From the NCBI GenBank assembly GCA_017621815.1, contig JAGASK010000037.1, forward strand, positions 1 to 47,394: 47,394 nt of DNA. The letters run 5' to 3'. Positions within the stretch are counted from its first letter, which is position 1. Every line of letters starts with the position of its first letter. Made by a program: the position numbers and the translations under genes. Below, one piece after another: positions 8,642-17,382 of the stretch. The notes under the pieces are model-generated. The model was not told where the DNA came from. It did no database searches and saw only the letters and a program-made list of their open reading frames with translations. This stretch comes from Lachnospiraceae bacterium. Lineage in GTDB: Bacteria; Bacillota; Clostridia; Lachnospirales; Lachnospiraceae.

Positions 8642-9287
8642 ATTTCTTCAATATCCTGTTTATGTCTTCTATTCTTCCGATTACCATCAGATGTTCATTT
8701 TCGTCAAATTCATGGTCTGCCATAGGCATCAGAGTAGTATTTTCCCCTCGTTTATACCCCAGAATGCTGACCCTGTATTTGGCACGGAAATTTACTTCTT
8801 TAATGCTTTTTCCCACCCATTCCTCCGCTACCGGAATTTCAAAAATGGAGTATTCATCATTAAATTCAATATAATCAAATATATGATTTGCACTGTAGCG
8901 CACTGCAATTTTTTCCGCAATATCCCTGTCCGGATAGACCACCTCGTCTGCGCCGTTGCGGAGCAGAAACTTGGCCTGAATATCCCTGGTAGCTTTGCTG
9001 ACCACATATTTAGCGCCGTTTTCCTTCAGAAGGGAAGTAATTTCAAGACTGCTCTGGAAATTGGTTCCGATGCACACAAAACAAATGTCAAAATTGGCAA
9101 CGCCGATGCTGCGCAGCACCTCCACATTGGTACAGTCTCCTATCCGGGCATTGGTGACAATGGGCATCATGGCTTCCACATTGTCTTCCTTAATATCAAT
9201 TACCATAACCTCGTTTTTATGTTCTACCATCTGCCTGCACAAATGCTGGCCGAACCTTCCAAGACCTATTATCAAAACAGATTTCAT
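8610..9287 (-). CDS. ktrA: Potassium uptake regulatory subunit, TrkA/KtrA family
   Basis: The 225-residue protein has an N-terminal RCK-N Rossmann domain starting with LIIGLGRFGQ (GxGxxG), with an acidic end to the second strand (MVIDIKED), and a C-terminal RCK-C domain from about residue 140. One RCK-N/RCK-C pair is the KtrA layout; E. coli TrkA has two. It forms a cytoplasmic ring that binds ATP/ADP or NAD(H) and gates the KtrB channel. It lies 18 bases downstream of the channel gene on the same strand. Confidence 0.88.
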   Translation of the reverse strand: MKSVLIIGLGRFGQHLCRQMVEHKNEVMVIDIKEDNVEAMMPIVTNARIGDCTNVEVLRSIGVANFDICFVCIGTNFQSSLEITSLLKENGAKYVVSKATRDIQAKFLLRNGADEVVYPDRDIAEKIAVRYSANHIFDYIEFNDEYSIFEIPVAEEWVGKSIKEVNFRAKYRVSILGYKRGENTTLMPMADHEFDENEHLMVIGRIEDINRILKKFENGKDKRKR

Positions 9288-9305
9288 TTTTTATCCTTCC
9301 TTTCA

Positions 9306-10661
9306 TCAGCCAATCATAATTTTTTCCACCGGAAGCTGTACCGGTGCAACCTTCCTGCGCTCCGTAAAGGAAAGTGCGAAGGACATACTTCCGATTCGTC
9401 CGCAGTACATCAGTAAAATAATAATAATTCTGGATGCCGTGCAAAGCTCCCTGGTAATACCTGTCGTCATACCTACCGTGCCGATTGCGGAGAAAACCTC
9501 AAACAGCACGTCTTCTACCGGAAGCCGGGGCTGCAGAAAACAGATAAAAATCGAAGCCGTTACCGCCATCAGGGCGCTGATAACCACTACATTACTGGCT
9601 TTGCGAATCACATCATCATCCATTCTTCTGTGAAAAATATTGACTCCCTTGCTTGCCCGCAGGTTTGACCAGACATAAACAAGCAGCACCATGATGGTTA
9701 CTGTTTTCACACCTCCCGCCGTGGAGCCGGGACTTCCTCCGATAAACATCAGCACAATGGTAAAAAGCTTGGATGCGCCCGTAAGGGCGCCTGTATCTAT
9801 GGTATTAAAGCCTGCCGTTCTTGCCGTCACGGAGCTGAAAGCAGATGCAAGAATCTGGTCTTTAAGATTCATATCCGCAAGCAGATGATTCCGTTCAAAT
9901 ATCCAGTATATAAGAGTGCCTCCGATTAACAAAGCAGCCGTCATAAATAATGTCATTTTGGTGTGAAGCATATATTTTTTCAGATGAAATTTCTTTCTTT
10001 TTATATCATCCCACACAAAAAATCCGATGCCTCCGACGATAATCAGCGCCATCAGCACCACATTAATCAGAATATCATCATAAAAACCCACAAAAGAAGA
10101 ATACTGCCCCGTATATCCGCCCATCAGGTCAATTCCGGCATTGCAGAATGCGGAAACAGAATGAAAAATCCCATAAAAAATTCCTTTTCCCACACCGAAT
10201 ACCGGTATAAACCGAATTGCCAGCACAGCGGCACCAAACAGTTCAATCAAAGCAGTTCCCCTAAGTACCATGCGCACCAGCCTGACAATGCCGCCCATTT
10301 GAAGGCCATTCATGCTTTCCTGCAAAAGCCCCCTGGTTCTTAAGGTTATTTTCTTCTTTAAAAACATGGCAAAAAGCATTCCCATGGTCATAAAACCCAA
10401 TCCGCCAATCTGTATCATGCATAAAATAATCACATGCCCAAATGTTGTAAAATGGGTTCCCGTATCCGCCACCACAAGCCCAGTTACACAGGTAGCGGTG
10501 GTTGCCGTAAAAAGCGCCGTCAGAAAATCGGTTTTTTCTCCCGCCCTTGTTGCCCCGGGCAGTAAAAGCAGCAGGGTGCCCGCTGCTATTACCAGCAGAT
10601 ATCCTAATGCTATAATTCTCACATAAGTCAGTTTATTTTGTACTTTTTTTAAAAGCTTCAT
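9306..10661 (-). CDS. ktrB: Potassium uptake channel subunit, TrkH/KtrB family
   Basis: This integral membrane protein of about 451 residues has the four-fold M1-P-M2 repeat of the Trk/Ktr/HKT superfamily. P-loop-like segments are TATTATCVTGLV, SVSAFCNAGIDL, SVTARTAGFNT and AIGTVGMTTGIT, each with the selectivity-filter glycine. It imports K+, probably coupled to Na+. I chose the ATG at 10661 because GGAAGG lies about nine bases upstream; a longer frame to 10721 lacks such a site. ktrA follows after 18 bases. Confidence 0.88.
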   Translation of the reverse strand: MKLLKKVQNKLTYVRIIALGYLLVIAAGTLLLLLPGATRAGEKTDFLTALFTATTATCVTGLVVADTGTHFTTFGHVIILCMIQIGGLGFMTMGMLFAMFLKKKITLRTRGLLQESMNGLQMGGIVRLVRMVLRGTALIELFGAAVLAIRFIPVFGVGKGIFYGIFHSVSAFCNAGIDLMGGYTGQYSSFVGFYDDILINVVLMALIIVGGIGFFVWDDIKRKKFHLKKYMLHTKMTLFMTAALLIGGTLIYWIFERNHLLADMNLKDQILASAFSSVTARTAGFNTIDTGALTGASKLFTIVLMFIGGSPGSTAGGVKTVTIMVLLVYVWSNLRASKGVNIFHRRMDDDVIRKASNVVVISALMAVTASIFICFLQPRLPVEDVLFEVFSAIGTVGMTTGITRELCTASRIIIILLMYCGRIGSMSFALSFTERRKVAPVQLPVEKIMIG

Positions 10662-10775
10662 GATGCAGCCCTTCCTTTTCATACATTTTATACCAAAATA
10701 CATATAAAATCCACCAGTCATAACTTTTATTCAGCGGAAAAGGAAATCCGCTATAGAAATTTTTCCAAAATCGTG

Positions 10776-10781
10776 TATAAT
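10776..10781 (+). promoter_or_regulatory. -10 element of trpS
   Basis: TATAAT preceded by GTG lies 83 bases upstream of the trpS start codon. No good -35 is present 16-18 bases upstream. The leader is too short for a T-box and lacks the TGGNACCGCG sequence. It does contain a small hairpin, CGAAG...CTTCG. Confidence 0.55.
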
Positions 10782-10864
10782 CTAACATATCGGAAACACA
10801 TTAAGCAATCGAAGATGCGCATCATGAGCCTTCGGTTGTGATAAACAAAAGGAGTATTAATACT

Positions 10865-11953
10865 ATGTCAAAAATTATTTTAACCGGCGACAGACCTACC
10901 GGACGGCTTCATGTGGGACATTACGTAGGTTCTCTCAGACGAAGAGTGGAGCTTCAGAATTCCGGTGAATTTGATAAAATCTTTATTATGATTGCTGATG
11001 CACAGGCACTTACAGACAATGCGGAAAATCCCGAAAAGGTCCGCCAGAATATTGTGGAGGTTGCCCTCGATTATTTATCCTGCGGACTTGATCCTGAAAA
11101 GTCCACTCTGCTGATTCAATCACAGATTCCCGAGCTTTGTGAATTATCCTTTTATTATATGAATCTGGTTACTGTTTCCCGTCTCCAGAGAAATCCTACC
11201 GTTAAATCCGAGATTCAGATGCGTAACTTTGAAGCCAGCATTCCTGTGGGATTTTTTACCTATCCCATCAGCCAGGCTGCTGACATTACCGCCTTTAAGG
11301 CAACTACCGTTCCCGTGGGAGAAGACCAGCTTCCCATGATAGAACAGACAAAGGAAATCGTCCGCAAATTCAATTCCGTTTACGGCGAAACACTGGTGGA
11401 GCCTGAAGTTCTGCTGCCTGACAATCAGGCATGCTTACGCCTCCCCGGCATTGACGGCAAGGCCAAAATGAGTAAGTCTTTAAATAACTGTATTTATTTA
11501 GCCGATACGGAAGAGGATGTACGCAAGAAAGTTATGTCCATGTTCACTGACCCGAATCACTTACAGGTTTCGGACCCTGGCAGGGTGGAGGGCAATCCCG
11601 TCTTTATTTATCTGGATGCTTTCTGCAAAGACGAAATGTTTGCGGAATACCTGCCTGATTACGCAAATCTGGAGGAACTGAAAGCTCATTACACAAGGGG
11701 CGGTCTGGGAGATGTGAAAGTCAAGAAATTCCTGAATAATGTACTGCAGGAAGAGCTTGCGCCCATCCGCGCAAAGAGAAAAGAATGGGAAAAGAATATA
11801 CCCGCTGTTTATGATATCCTTCAAAAGGGAAGCCTTGCAGCCCGTGAAGTGGCTTCAAAAACCCTGGATGATGTCAAAAAATCAATGAAAATCAATTATT
11901 TTGACGACCATGCGCTGATTGCGGAACAGTCAAAAAAATATACCTTCCAATAA
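10865..11953 (+). CDS. trpS: Tryptophan--tRNA ligase
   Basis: TrpRS charges tRNA-Trp in the cytoplasm. The 362-residue product has the class I signatures: the HIGH-type motif as [10 protein letters not shown] near residue 19, and KMSKSLNN near residue 200. The sequence begins [16 protein letters not shown], typical of the family. The start at 10865 follows AAAAGGAG at the right distance; a longer frame from 10838 would include the binding site. The length is slightly above the roughly 330 residues of many TrpRS and fits the longer clostridial form. It is monocistronic and ends at a strong terminator. Confidence 0.95.
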   Translation: MSKIILTGDRPTGRLHVGHYVGSLRRRVELQNSGEFDKIFIMIADAQALTDNAENPEKVRQNIVEVALDYLSCGLDPEKSTLLIQSQIPELCELSFYYMNLVTVSRLQRNPTVKSEIQMRNFEASIPVGFFTYPISQAADITAFKATTVPVGEDQLPMIEQTKEIVRKFNSVYGETLVEPEVLLPDNQACLRLPGIDGKAKMSKSLNNCIYLADTEEDVRKKVMSMFTDPNHLQVSDPGRVEGNPVFIYLDAFCKDEMFAEYLPDYANLEELKAHYTRGGLGDVKVKKFLNNVLQEELAPIRAKRKEWEKNIPAVYDILQKGSLAAREVASKTLDDVKKSMKINYFDDHALIAEQSKKYTFQ

Positions 11954-11982
11954 TCATACAGTATTTCTGAAATCAAAGATAA

Positions 11983-12018
11983 CGGGTCCGCAGCTGAAAC
12001 TACGGACCCGCTTTTTTT
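11983..12018 (+). terminator. Intrinsic terminator of trpS
   Basis: CGGGTCCG (11983-11990) pairs with CGGACCCG (12003-12010), and CTTTTTTT follows directly. This is a standard rho-independent terminator 30 bases after the trpS stop. Confidence 0.9.
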
Positions 12019-12034
12019 CTCTTTTGTCTTTCTT

Positions 12035-12442
12035 TTATTTTTTTTCTCTTCTTAAATACCACATGCTGATTACAAATATCACGCCATATACTGCATAATA
12101 TTGAAGCCAGGACACTAAAGTGCTTTCCGGTATTGCCTCATCAACATAATATTCATAATAAAGAGTGATTTTATCTCCGTCATGAATCAGGGAATAGCCG
12201 TTCAGATTATAAGTATGAAGCTCATTGTTATCATCATAATACTCTGCGTAAATCCTGTTTTCCTCTTCATGATACTCCGCAACAATACTGTGTCCCCAGT
12301 TCTTCAGCCTGATTTCATCCACATGTCCCATAACAGTTCCCATTAACAGCAAAAAAGACATAATCGCAGCTATCAGGCTGACTGCCTTTAAATATTGTTT
12401 TCTCCCTGGTTTACTTGTTAGTTTTTCTTTCTTCTCTGTCAT
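12035..12442 (-). CDS. Small membrane protein with two flanking helices, DUF3592-like
   Basis: The 135-residue product has one hydrophobic helix at about 19-40 and another at 108-128, enclosing a soluble segment rich in tyrosine and acidic residues (EYYDDNNELHTYNLNGY). The arrangement resembles DUF3592-type proteins with an extracytoplasmic domain. Function is unknown. GGAGA precedes the ATG. It lies downstream of the two-component system genes on the same strand and may be read with them, after a 90-base gap. Confidence 0.6.
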   Translation of the reverse strand: MTEKKEKLTSKPGRKQYLKAVSLIAAIMSFLLLMGTVMGHVDEIRLKNWGHSIVAEYHEEENRIYAEYYDDNNELHTYNLNGYSLIHDGDKITLYYEYYVDEAIPESTLVSWLQYYAVYGVIFVISMWYLRREKK

Positions 12443-12532
12443 ACAGTCTTATCTCCCTGGTTAAATTCCCCCGTCTCTAAGCCTGCTACTATTCTAACAC
12501 ATCATAACAGCCTGTGTCATTCATTTCTTCCG

Positions 12533-14128
12533 TTACTTCATCAGTCTGATTACAAACAATGTGCTGATTCCGGGATTCACCGGCTTTTCAAGAAGCAACG
12601 CTCCGCCGTGAAGCTCCACAATCTTTCTTGCAACCGCAAGTCCAAGACCGGAGCCCTGCCTGTTATTCCGGGAATCATCACCTACCGTAAAGGGTTCAAA
12701 AAGATTGCTTCTTATCTCTTCAGGTATGCCGGTTCCGTTATCCGCAATTTCAATGCGGATGCTTTTTTCCGTCTGCTGAAGCGTAATATAAACGGTGGTC
12801 CCTGTCGGATTATGCTTCAATGCATTGGAGAAAATATTGTCAAACACTCTCCTCATCTGTACGCTGTCAAAACAATATTCCACTTCCGTTTCCGGTATTT
12901 CAACTTCCAGTTCAAAACCCATTAAATCTATTTCATCATATTTATTTGCAAGATATTCCCTGATAAATTCCGCCAGATCCTGCTTTTCTTTTATCAGCCT
13001 GAATTCCGGATGCTCCAGCTTGCTGTAATCATAAAAGGTATTAATCATTTCAGTAAGGCTTTCTGTTTTCAGGAAAATAGTATTCAAATACTGTTTTTCC
13101 GTTTCAGGGTCGGTCAGCCCGTCAGACACTGCCTTTGCATAACCTCTGATTACAGTAATGGGGGTTTTTAAATCGTGGGAAATATCTGCCAGCATTCTCT
13201 GCTTTTCCACAATCAGATGTTCCTTGGAGCTTTCGCTTTCCTTAAGCAGCCTGGACATCTTATTAAAGCTGTCAAAAATAGCTTCAAATTCCTTCGGTCC
13301 CTTATAATTAATCTCAGTATCCCTGTTGCCGTCGGCAAAAGCAAGAATTCCTTCATTCAGCATATCCAGCGGTTCCTTAACCTTGCGCCTCATCCAGATA
13401 GTAAAAACCAGCAGAATTAAGACATAAGAAAGAATATACACCGGAATAAAGATTTTCCACAGTGAATCCAGTTTCTTATATCTTTGCCTGTCCATCTTTT
13501 TCACATGCATCAGAAGCGTCCTTCTGCTGCCGGAGCTTTCTTCAAATTCATATTTATAAACGGAGTATTTCGTATCTGAATTAAGAGTCATTAAATCCAG
13601 TTCCCTGCGGGTAAACTGTTGTATTTCCCCTGATAAATTGCTTTGAATCACCTTCAGGTTTTCATCCAGGACCATGTACGCAATATTTTCTTTATAACCC
13701 GTATCCCATTCAAAGCTTCTCTGCGTTACCAGCGTCTGTTCTCTGTCATCTTCGTCGCAGTACACGGTGGCAGTGTAGATATAAGGAGAATTATATTCGG
13801 GAATACATTCTATCTCTCTTTTCGTATAGCTTTCATTTCTGTCGGGATTATCCGTGTAAACCAGCTGTCCGTTTTCATCCAGGACTACAAAATAACCTGT
13901 TGCTCCGAGAAGTGTTTTCAAATCAAGCTTTTCATATTCTCCTGCCTTTAACAACTCCTGCCCTCCCAGCGGCTTGTCCACCCTGGGTGATTGAATAATA
14001 CTTTTTTCCACAAGCAATTCAAAAAAGTAAATACTCATCATAAGGAAGACCATGACCAGTGTATAGATAATATAATTTTTTATCAGAAGTATGTATAAAC
14101 TTCTGTCCTTTGATTTATAATTTTTCAA
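12533..14128 (-). CDS. Membrane sensor histidine kinase (TTG start)
   Basis: The 531-residue kinase has a first membrane helix at about 16-41, an extracytoplasmic sensing region of about 180 residues, a second helix at about 226-245, a HAMP linker, a HisKA domain with ISHDLKTPITV (phosphoacceptor His318) and a HATPase_c domain with DNIFSNALKHN, IADNGTGIP and GSGLGLAVARK. It overlaps the response regulator by 14 bases. The start must be TTG at 14128: AGGA lies upstream at proper spacing, and the next in-frame Met would fall inside the first membrane helix. The signal sensed is unknown. The kinase half resembles VanS/PhoR-type enzymes. Confidence 0.9.
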   Translation of the reverse strand: MKNYKSKDRSLYILLIKNYIIYTLVMVFLMMSIYFFELLVEKSIIQSPRVDKPLGGQELLKAGEYEKLDLKTLLGATGYFVVLDENGQLVYTDNPDRNESYTKREIECIPEYNSPYIYTATVYCDEDDREQTLVTQRSFEWDTGYKENIAYMVLDENLKVIQSNLSGEIQQFTRRELDLMTLNSDTKYSVYKYEFEESSGSRRTLLMHVKKMDRQRYKKLDSLWKIFIPVYILSYVLILLVFTIWMRRKVKEPLDMLNEGILAFADGNRDTEINYKGPKEFEAIFDSFNKMSRLLKESESSKEHLIVEKQRMLADISHDLKTPITVIRGYAKAVSDGLTDPETEKQYLNTIFLKTESLTEMINTFYDYSKLEHPEFRLIKEKQDLAEFIREYLANKYDEIDLMGFELEVEIPETEVEYCFDSVQMRRVFDNIFSNALKHNPTGTTVYITLQQTEKSIRIEIADNGTGIPEEIRSNLFEPFTVGDDSRNNRQGSGLGLAVARKIVELHGGALLLEKPVNPGISTLFVIRLMK

Positions 14129-14822
14129 TTTTGTATCCTATACCTCTGATATTCTTGATATACTTGGGTTCCCTTGGATTCTCTTCTATTTTATCACGGA
14201 GATTTGAAATATGAACCATCAGGGTATTATCATCATTCACGTAACATTCTCCGTTTACTGCCTGATAAATCTGCATTTTCGTAAATACCTTGCCGGGCGA
14301 CTTCATAAACAATGCCAGCATTTTATATTCTGTGGGTGTAATGGTAATCACTTCCCCGCCTTTCGTCAGCGTAACTGATTCTTCATCAAGGATCAGATCT
14401 CCCACCCGCCATGTGTGCTCTTCTTTCTCTTCCCCCGCCCCGGCCTGGCTTCCAAGGCTGTAATACCTTCTGATATTGGACTTGATTCTTGCAATCAGTT
14501 CAAGAGGGTTGAATGGTTTGGTCAGATAATCATCCGCTCCCAGATCAAGCCCCAGAATCTTATCACTGTCCTGATTTTTTGCAGAAAGAATTACAATGGG
14601 AATGTTGCTGCCTTCCCTGATTTTTTTAATCAAATCATAGCCGTTCATCTTAGGAAGCATAATATCCACTACCGCCAAATCAATTTTCTGCTTCAAAGTC
14701 TCATCATAAGCCAGAAGACCATCCTGTGCAAGAATTACCTCGTATCCCTCATTTTCCAGATAGAGCTTAATAAACTCCGCAATATCTTTATCGTCTTCCG
14801 CCACCAGTATTTTGTATTTCAT
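14115..14822 (-). CDS. OmpR/PhoB-family response regulator
   Basis: The 235-residue product has a receiver domain with acidic pocket E9-D10-D11, phosphoacceptor Asp53 in VVDIMLPKMNG and the conserved Lys in DDYLTKPF. A C-terminal winged-helix DNA-binding domain follows (TPTEYKMLALFMKSPGKVFT; RDKIEENPREPKYIKNIRG). It is the partner of the overlapping histidine kinase. The targets are unknown; the small membrane protein downstream is one candidate. A gap of about 220 bases upstream presumably holds its promoter. Confidence 0.92.
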   Translation of the reverse strand: MKYKILVAEDDKDIAEFIKLYLENEGYEVILAQDGLLAYDETLKQKIDLAVVDIMLPKMNGYDLIKKIREGSNIPIVILSAKNQDSDKILGLDLGADDYLTKPFNPLELIARIKSNIRRYYSLGSQAGAGEEKEEHTWRVGDLILDEESVTLTKGGEVITITPTEYKMLALFMKSPGKVFTKMQIYQAVNGECYVNDDNTLMVHISNLRDKIEENPREPKYIKNIRGIGYKIEKL

Positions 14823-15041
14823 TCTTTTTCCTGTTCCTTCCTGAGATTTTTAACTCTTATATTTACCGGACATATTTTATAACCCGCCCTGTTTATGATA
14901 CGTTTTCATATGCGTAAACTTATGGCATATTTTACCCTTTGTAACTTCAAATAATCTGATTTTCTTACTTCTTTTACTGGTTCATTTTATCATATGATAA
15001 CTTTCCGGTAAACCTATGCAGCATTTTTTCCGCAACAAAAA

Positions 15042-15070
15042 CCCCATATATATTAGACAGATATATGGGG
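15042..15070 (-). terminator. Intrinsic terminator of the coiled-coil protein gene
   Basis: CCCCATATAT (15042-15051) pairs with ATATATGGGG (15061-15070). Read on the minus strand the hairpin is followed by TTTTTG, 20 bases after the stop of the coiled-coil gene. Confidence 0.8.
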
Positions 15071-15089
15071 TAAAAAGTTTCAATTCTTT

Positions 15090-16049
15090 TTATAAAGTTT
15101 TATCTACTGCAGCGCCCTTAATGTCCTCTTCCAGAAGCTTCATTTTACTTACCAAATCCTTGATTTCCTGCTGCACTTCAGACTGCACATCATCAAGCTG
15201 CACCATTTCCCCGGCAGCTTCCAGAATATCCTCGGTAAGCTCCTCTCTTTCCTTTTTCTTTTCTTTAATCTTCTCCAGCTTCTCTTCCAGTTCCTTCTCT
15301 TCTTCCGCCTTCTCCTTTGCAGCTTCCTTTTTCTCTTCCATCTCTTCATCAATATGCTCTTTGGCTTCATCTGCCAGCATACCGATGATTTCCTTACTGG
15401 CGGCTTCCAGAATATCCTCTGCCTGAGCCTGTGCCTTTACCATAGGGTCTTTCTTAAGCCTCTCAAGCCTTGTGCCCCTGATAACTGCATTTTCCACTTC
15501 AATTTCCTTTTCTTTTTCGTAAACCTGGTTTTCGTAATAAACAGTTTCTTCTTTCATCTCCAGAGAACGCTTCTGATACTCTGTCAGTCCTGCCGCCTTA
15601 AGTTCCTCAATTTTTTCAGCTTCTTCCTTGGAAATCGAAACATTGCTCCCAGGTATTTTTGCATCTATTTCCTTTTCCAGAAGCTTTAAATCCTTCTCTT
15701 CCTGGCTGTCAGCCTCTACCCCGTAGGCTTCCCGGAGCTTTTCTCTTTCGGCCTCTATATCATTTATGGCACTTCTTGCCTGTCCGATTTCGCTCCGAAG
15801 CTCAGCAATTTTATTTCTTCTCTCTTCCAGGTCACTGTCAATCTTCTTATCGCCTGCCCACGTATCGCTTACTATTTTCATGGCCTGCTTCCTTGCCTCT
15901 TTTTTCTTTTGGGCAATGGGATCAAGGGTCTTATTTAAACTGCCCGCAAAAATTGTACTGCCGCTTTTTTTCTCATCGGCAGTCATGTTGCCATGTCTTT
16001 CACTTCTACCGGTATCACCCATAAAAATTGTCGAATTATGTACCTTCAT
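15090..16049 (-). CDS. Long coiled-coil protein with paired STIFxG motifs, unrecognised
   Basis: I do not recognise this 319-residue soluble protein. The first 40 residues carry two copies of a short motif, NSTIFMGDTG and GSTIFAGSLN, about 26 residues apart. The rest is almost entirely charged heptad-like helix (residues 70-310), very rich in Glu and Lys, with a segment around residues 240-275 that is nearly pure E/K/L. No signal peptide or membrane segment is present. The start at 16049 follows AAAGGAG. It stands alone with its own terminator. A structural or scaffold role is possible; the paired STIFxG motif could be a docking or processing sequence. Both ideas are inference. Confidence 0.75.
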   Translation of the reverse strand: MKVHNSTIFMGDTGRSERHGNMTADEKKSGSTIFAGSLNKTLDPIAQKKKEARKQAMKIVSDTWAGDKKIDSDLEERRNKIAELRSEIGQARSAINDIEAEREKLREAYGVEADSQEEKDLKLLEKEIDAKIPGSNVSISKEEAEKIEELKAAGLTEYQKRSLEMKEETVYYENQVYEKEKEIEVENAVIRGTRLERLKKDPMVKAQAQAEDILEAASKEIIGMLADEAKEHIDEEMEEKKEAAKEKAEEEKELEEKLEKIKEKKKEREELTEDILEAAGEMVQLDDVQSEVQQEIKDLVSKMKLLEEDIKGAAVDKTL

Positions 16050-16145
16050 AGCTCCATCTCCTTTACTCCATGACACTCCGTTGTCTTAAAAAGTGTATCG
16101 GCAGATAAAACTTTAAACATAAGCCAAATGTAGTAAAACAGACAA

Positions 16146-16190
16146 AAATTGCATTGAACTGACATTTTCTCAGCGCTCCTGATGCAATTT
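16146..16190 (-). terminator. Probable terminator of the aminotransferase operon
   Basis: AAATTGCAT (16146-16154) and ATGCAATTT (16182-16190) form a 9-bp stem closing a larger loop that holds a CTGA/TCAG pair. On the minus strand a T run follows (ATTTTTGTC). It sits about 30 bases after the aminotransferase stop. Confidence 0.55.
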
Positions 16191-16218
16191 ATTCTCTTTC
16201 CTGCGCTTTCCTTTTTCA

Positions 16219-17382
16219 CTATCTCATCTTTTTCCGGATATCCGCAAGCCTGTCAAGGGCATTTAAGAGCGTTTCATCCTGCTTTGCAAAATGGAACCGA
16301 ATCAGATGATTCACATTTTCCCTGAAAAAGCTGGAACCGGGCACTGCGCCTACGCCCACCTTTTCCGCCAAATCCTCGCAGAAAACAAGGTCGCTTTCAT
16401 AGCCGAATTCACTGATATCCATCAGCACATAATAAGCGCCCTGGGGCTCTGTAAACTTAAGTCCCAGATTCTTTAAGCCGCCCACAAACAGATTTTTCAT
16501 ATGGGTATAATGCTCCTGCAGCCCCTGATAATATTCGTCACCGAACCGGAGTCCGGTAACTGCCGCCTCCATAAGCGGGGCAGCCGCCCCTACAGTCAGG
16601 AAATCATGCACCTTCTTTACCCTGTCAACAATTTCAGGTGAAGCAATTACATAACCAAGTCTCCACCCCGTAATGGAATAAGTCTTGGAAAGAGAATTGC
16701 ACATAATCGTCCTTTCCCTCATTCCCGGCAGAGATGCCATATACACATGTTCATTGGGCTTATACAGAATATGCTCATACACCTCATCCGTAATCACATA
16801 AATATCATACTTCTTCGCCAAATCAGCTATAACAGAAAGCTCCTGTCTGGTAAATACCTTACCGCAGGGATTGGAGGGATTGCACAGAATCAGCGCCTTG
16901 ACCCCTTCCTGCTTCATGGCATTTTCCAGCTCATCCGCATCAAAATTGAAAGCAGGAGGCTTTAACGGTACATAGATTGGCTCTGCCCCGCTTAAAATAG
17001 TATCCGCACCATAGTTTTCATAGAAGGGCGAAAAAACAACCACTTTGTCTCCCGGATTGCAGACACTCATCATGGCTGCCATCATGGCTTCCGTGCTTCC
17101 GCAGGTAACCACAATCTCCGTATCAGGATTAATTTTCATACCCGAAAAATGCTCCTGCTTTGCTGCCAGCGCTTCCCTGAAATTCTGTGCGCCCCAGGTC
17201 AGGGCATACTGGTGAGGTCCTTCAGCCGCCACTTCCTTAAGTCTGTCCGTTATTTCCCTTGGCGGCTCAAAATCGGGGAATCCCTGAGATAAATTAATTG
17301 CTCCGTATTGATTGGAAACTCTTGTCATTCTCCGGATAACCGAGTCCGTAAAACCAGCTGTTCTTCTGCTTAACTCCTTCAT
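16219..17382 (-). CDS. Class I/II PLP-dependent aminotransferase
   Basis: The 387-residue enzyme belongs to the fold type I aspartate aminotransferase family. Visible are the N-terminal NLSQGFPDFEPP, the CNPSNPCGKV segment (Asn171), the TDEVYEH segment with Asp199, the Schiff-base Lys233 in SLSKTYSITGWRLGY and a C-terminal Arg in HLIRFHFA. The start resembles kynurenine/methionine (YbdL-type) and related 2-oxo acid aminotransferases, but substrate specificity cannot be assigned. Its start overlaps the stop of the sugar transporter gene by four bases, so the two are translated together, an unusual partnership. Confidence 0.88.
   Translation of the reverse strand: MKELSRRTAGFTDSVIRRMTRVSNQYGAINLSQGFPDFEPPREITDRLKEVAAEGPHQYALTWGAQNFREALAAKQEHFSGMKINPDTEIVVTCGSTEAMMAAMMSVCNPGDKVVVFSPFYENYGADTILSGAEPIYVPLKPPAFNFDADELENAMKQEGVKALILCNPSNPCGKVFTRQELSVIADLAKKYDIYVITDEVYEHILYKPNEHVYMASLPGMRERTIMCNSLSKTYSITGWRLGYVIASPEIVDRVKKVHDFLTVGAAAPLMEAAVTGLRFGDEYYQGLQEHYTHMKNLFVGGLKNLGLKFTEPQGAYYVLMDISEFGYESDLVFCEDLAEKVGVGAVPGSSFFRENVNHLIRFHFAKQDETLLNALDRLADIRKKMR

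Noticed and set aside
8691-9416. Plus-strand open frame (241 codons) opposite ktrA
   Set aside because: It is antisense to the clearly recognised ktrA and the 3' end of ktrB and has no family motif.
10722-10864. T-box leader for trpS
   Set aside because: The transcribed leader is only about 75 bases and has no TGGNACCGCG T-box sequence.
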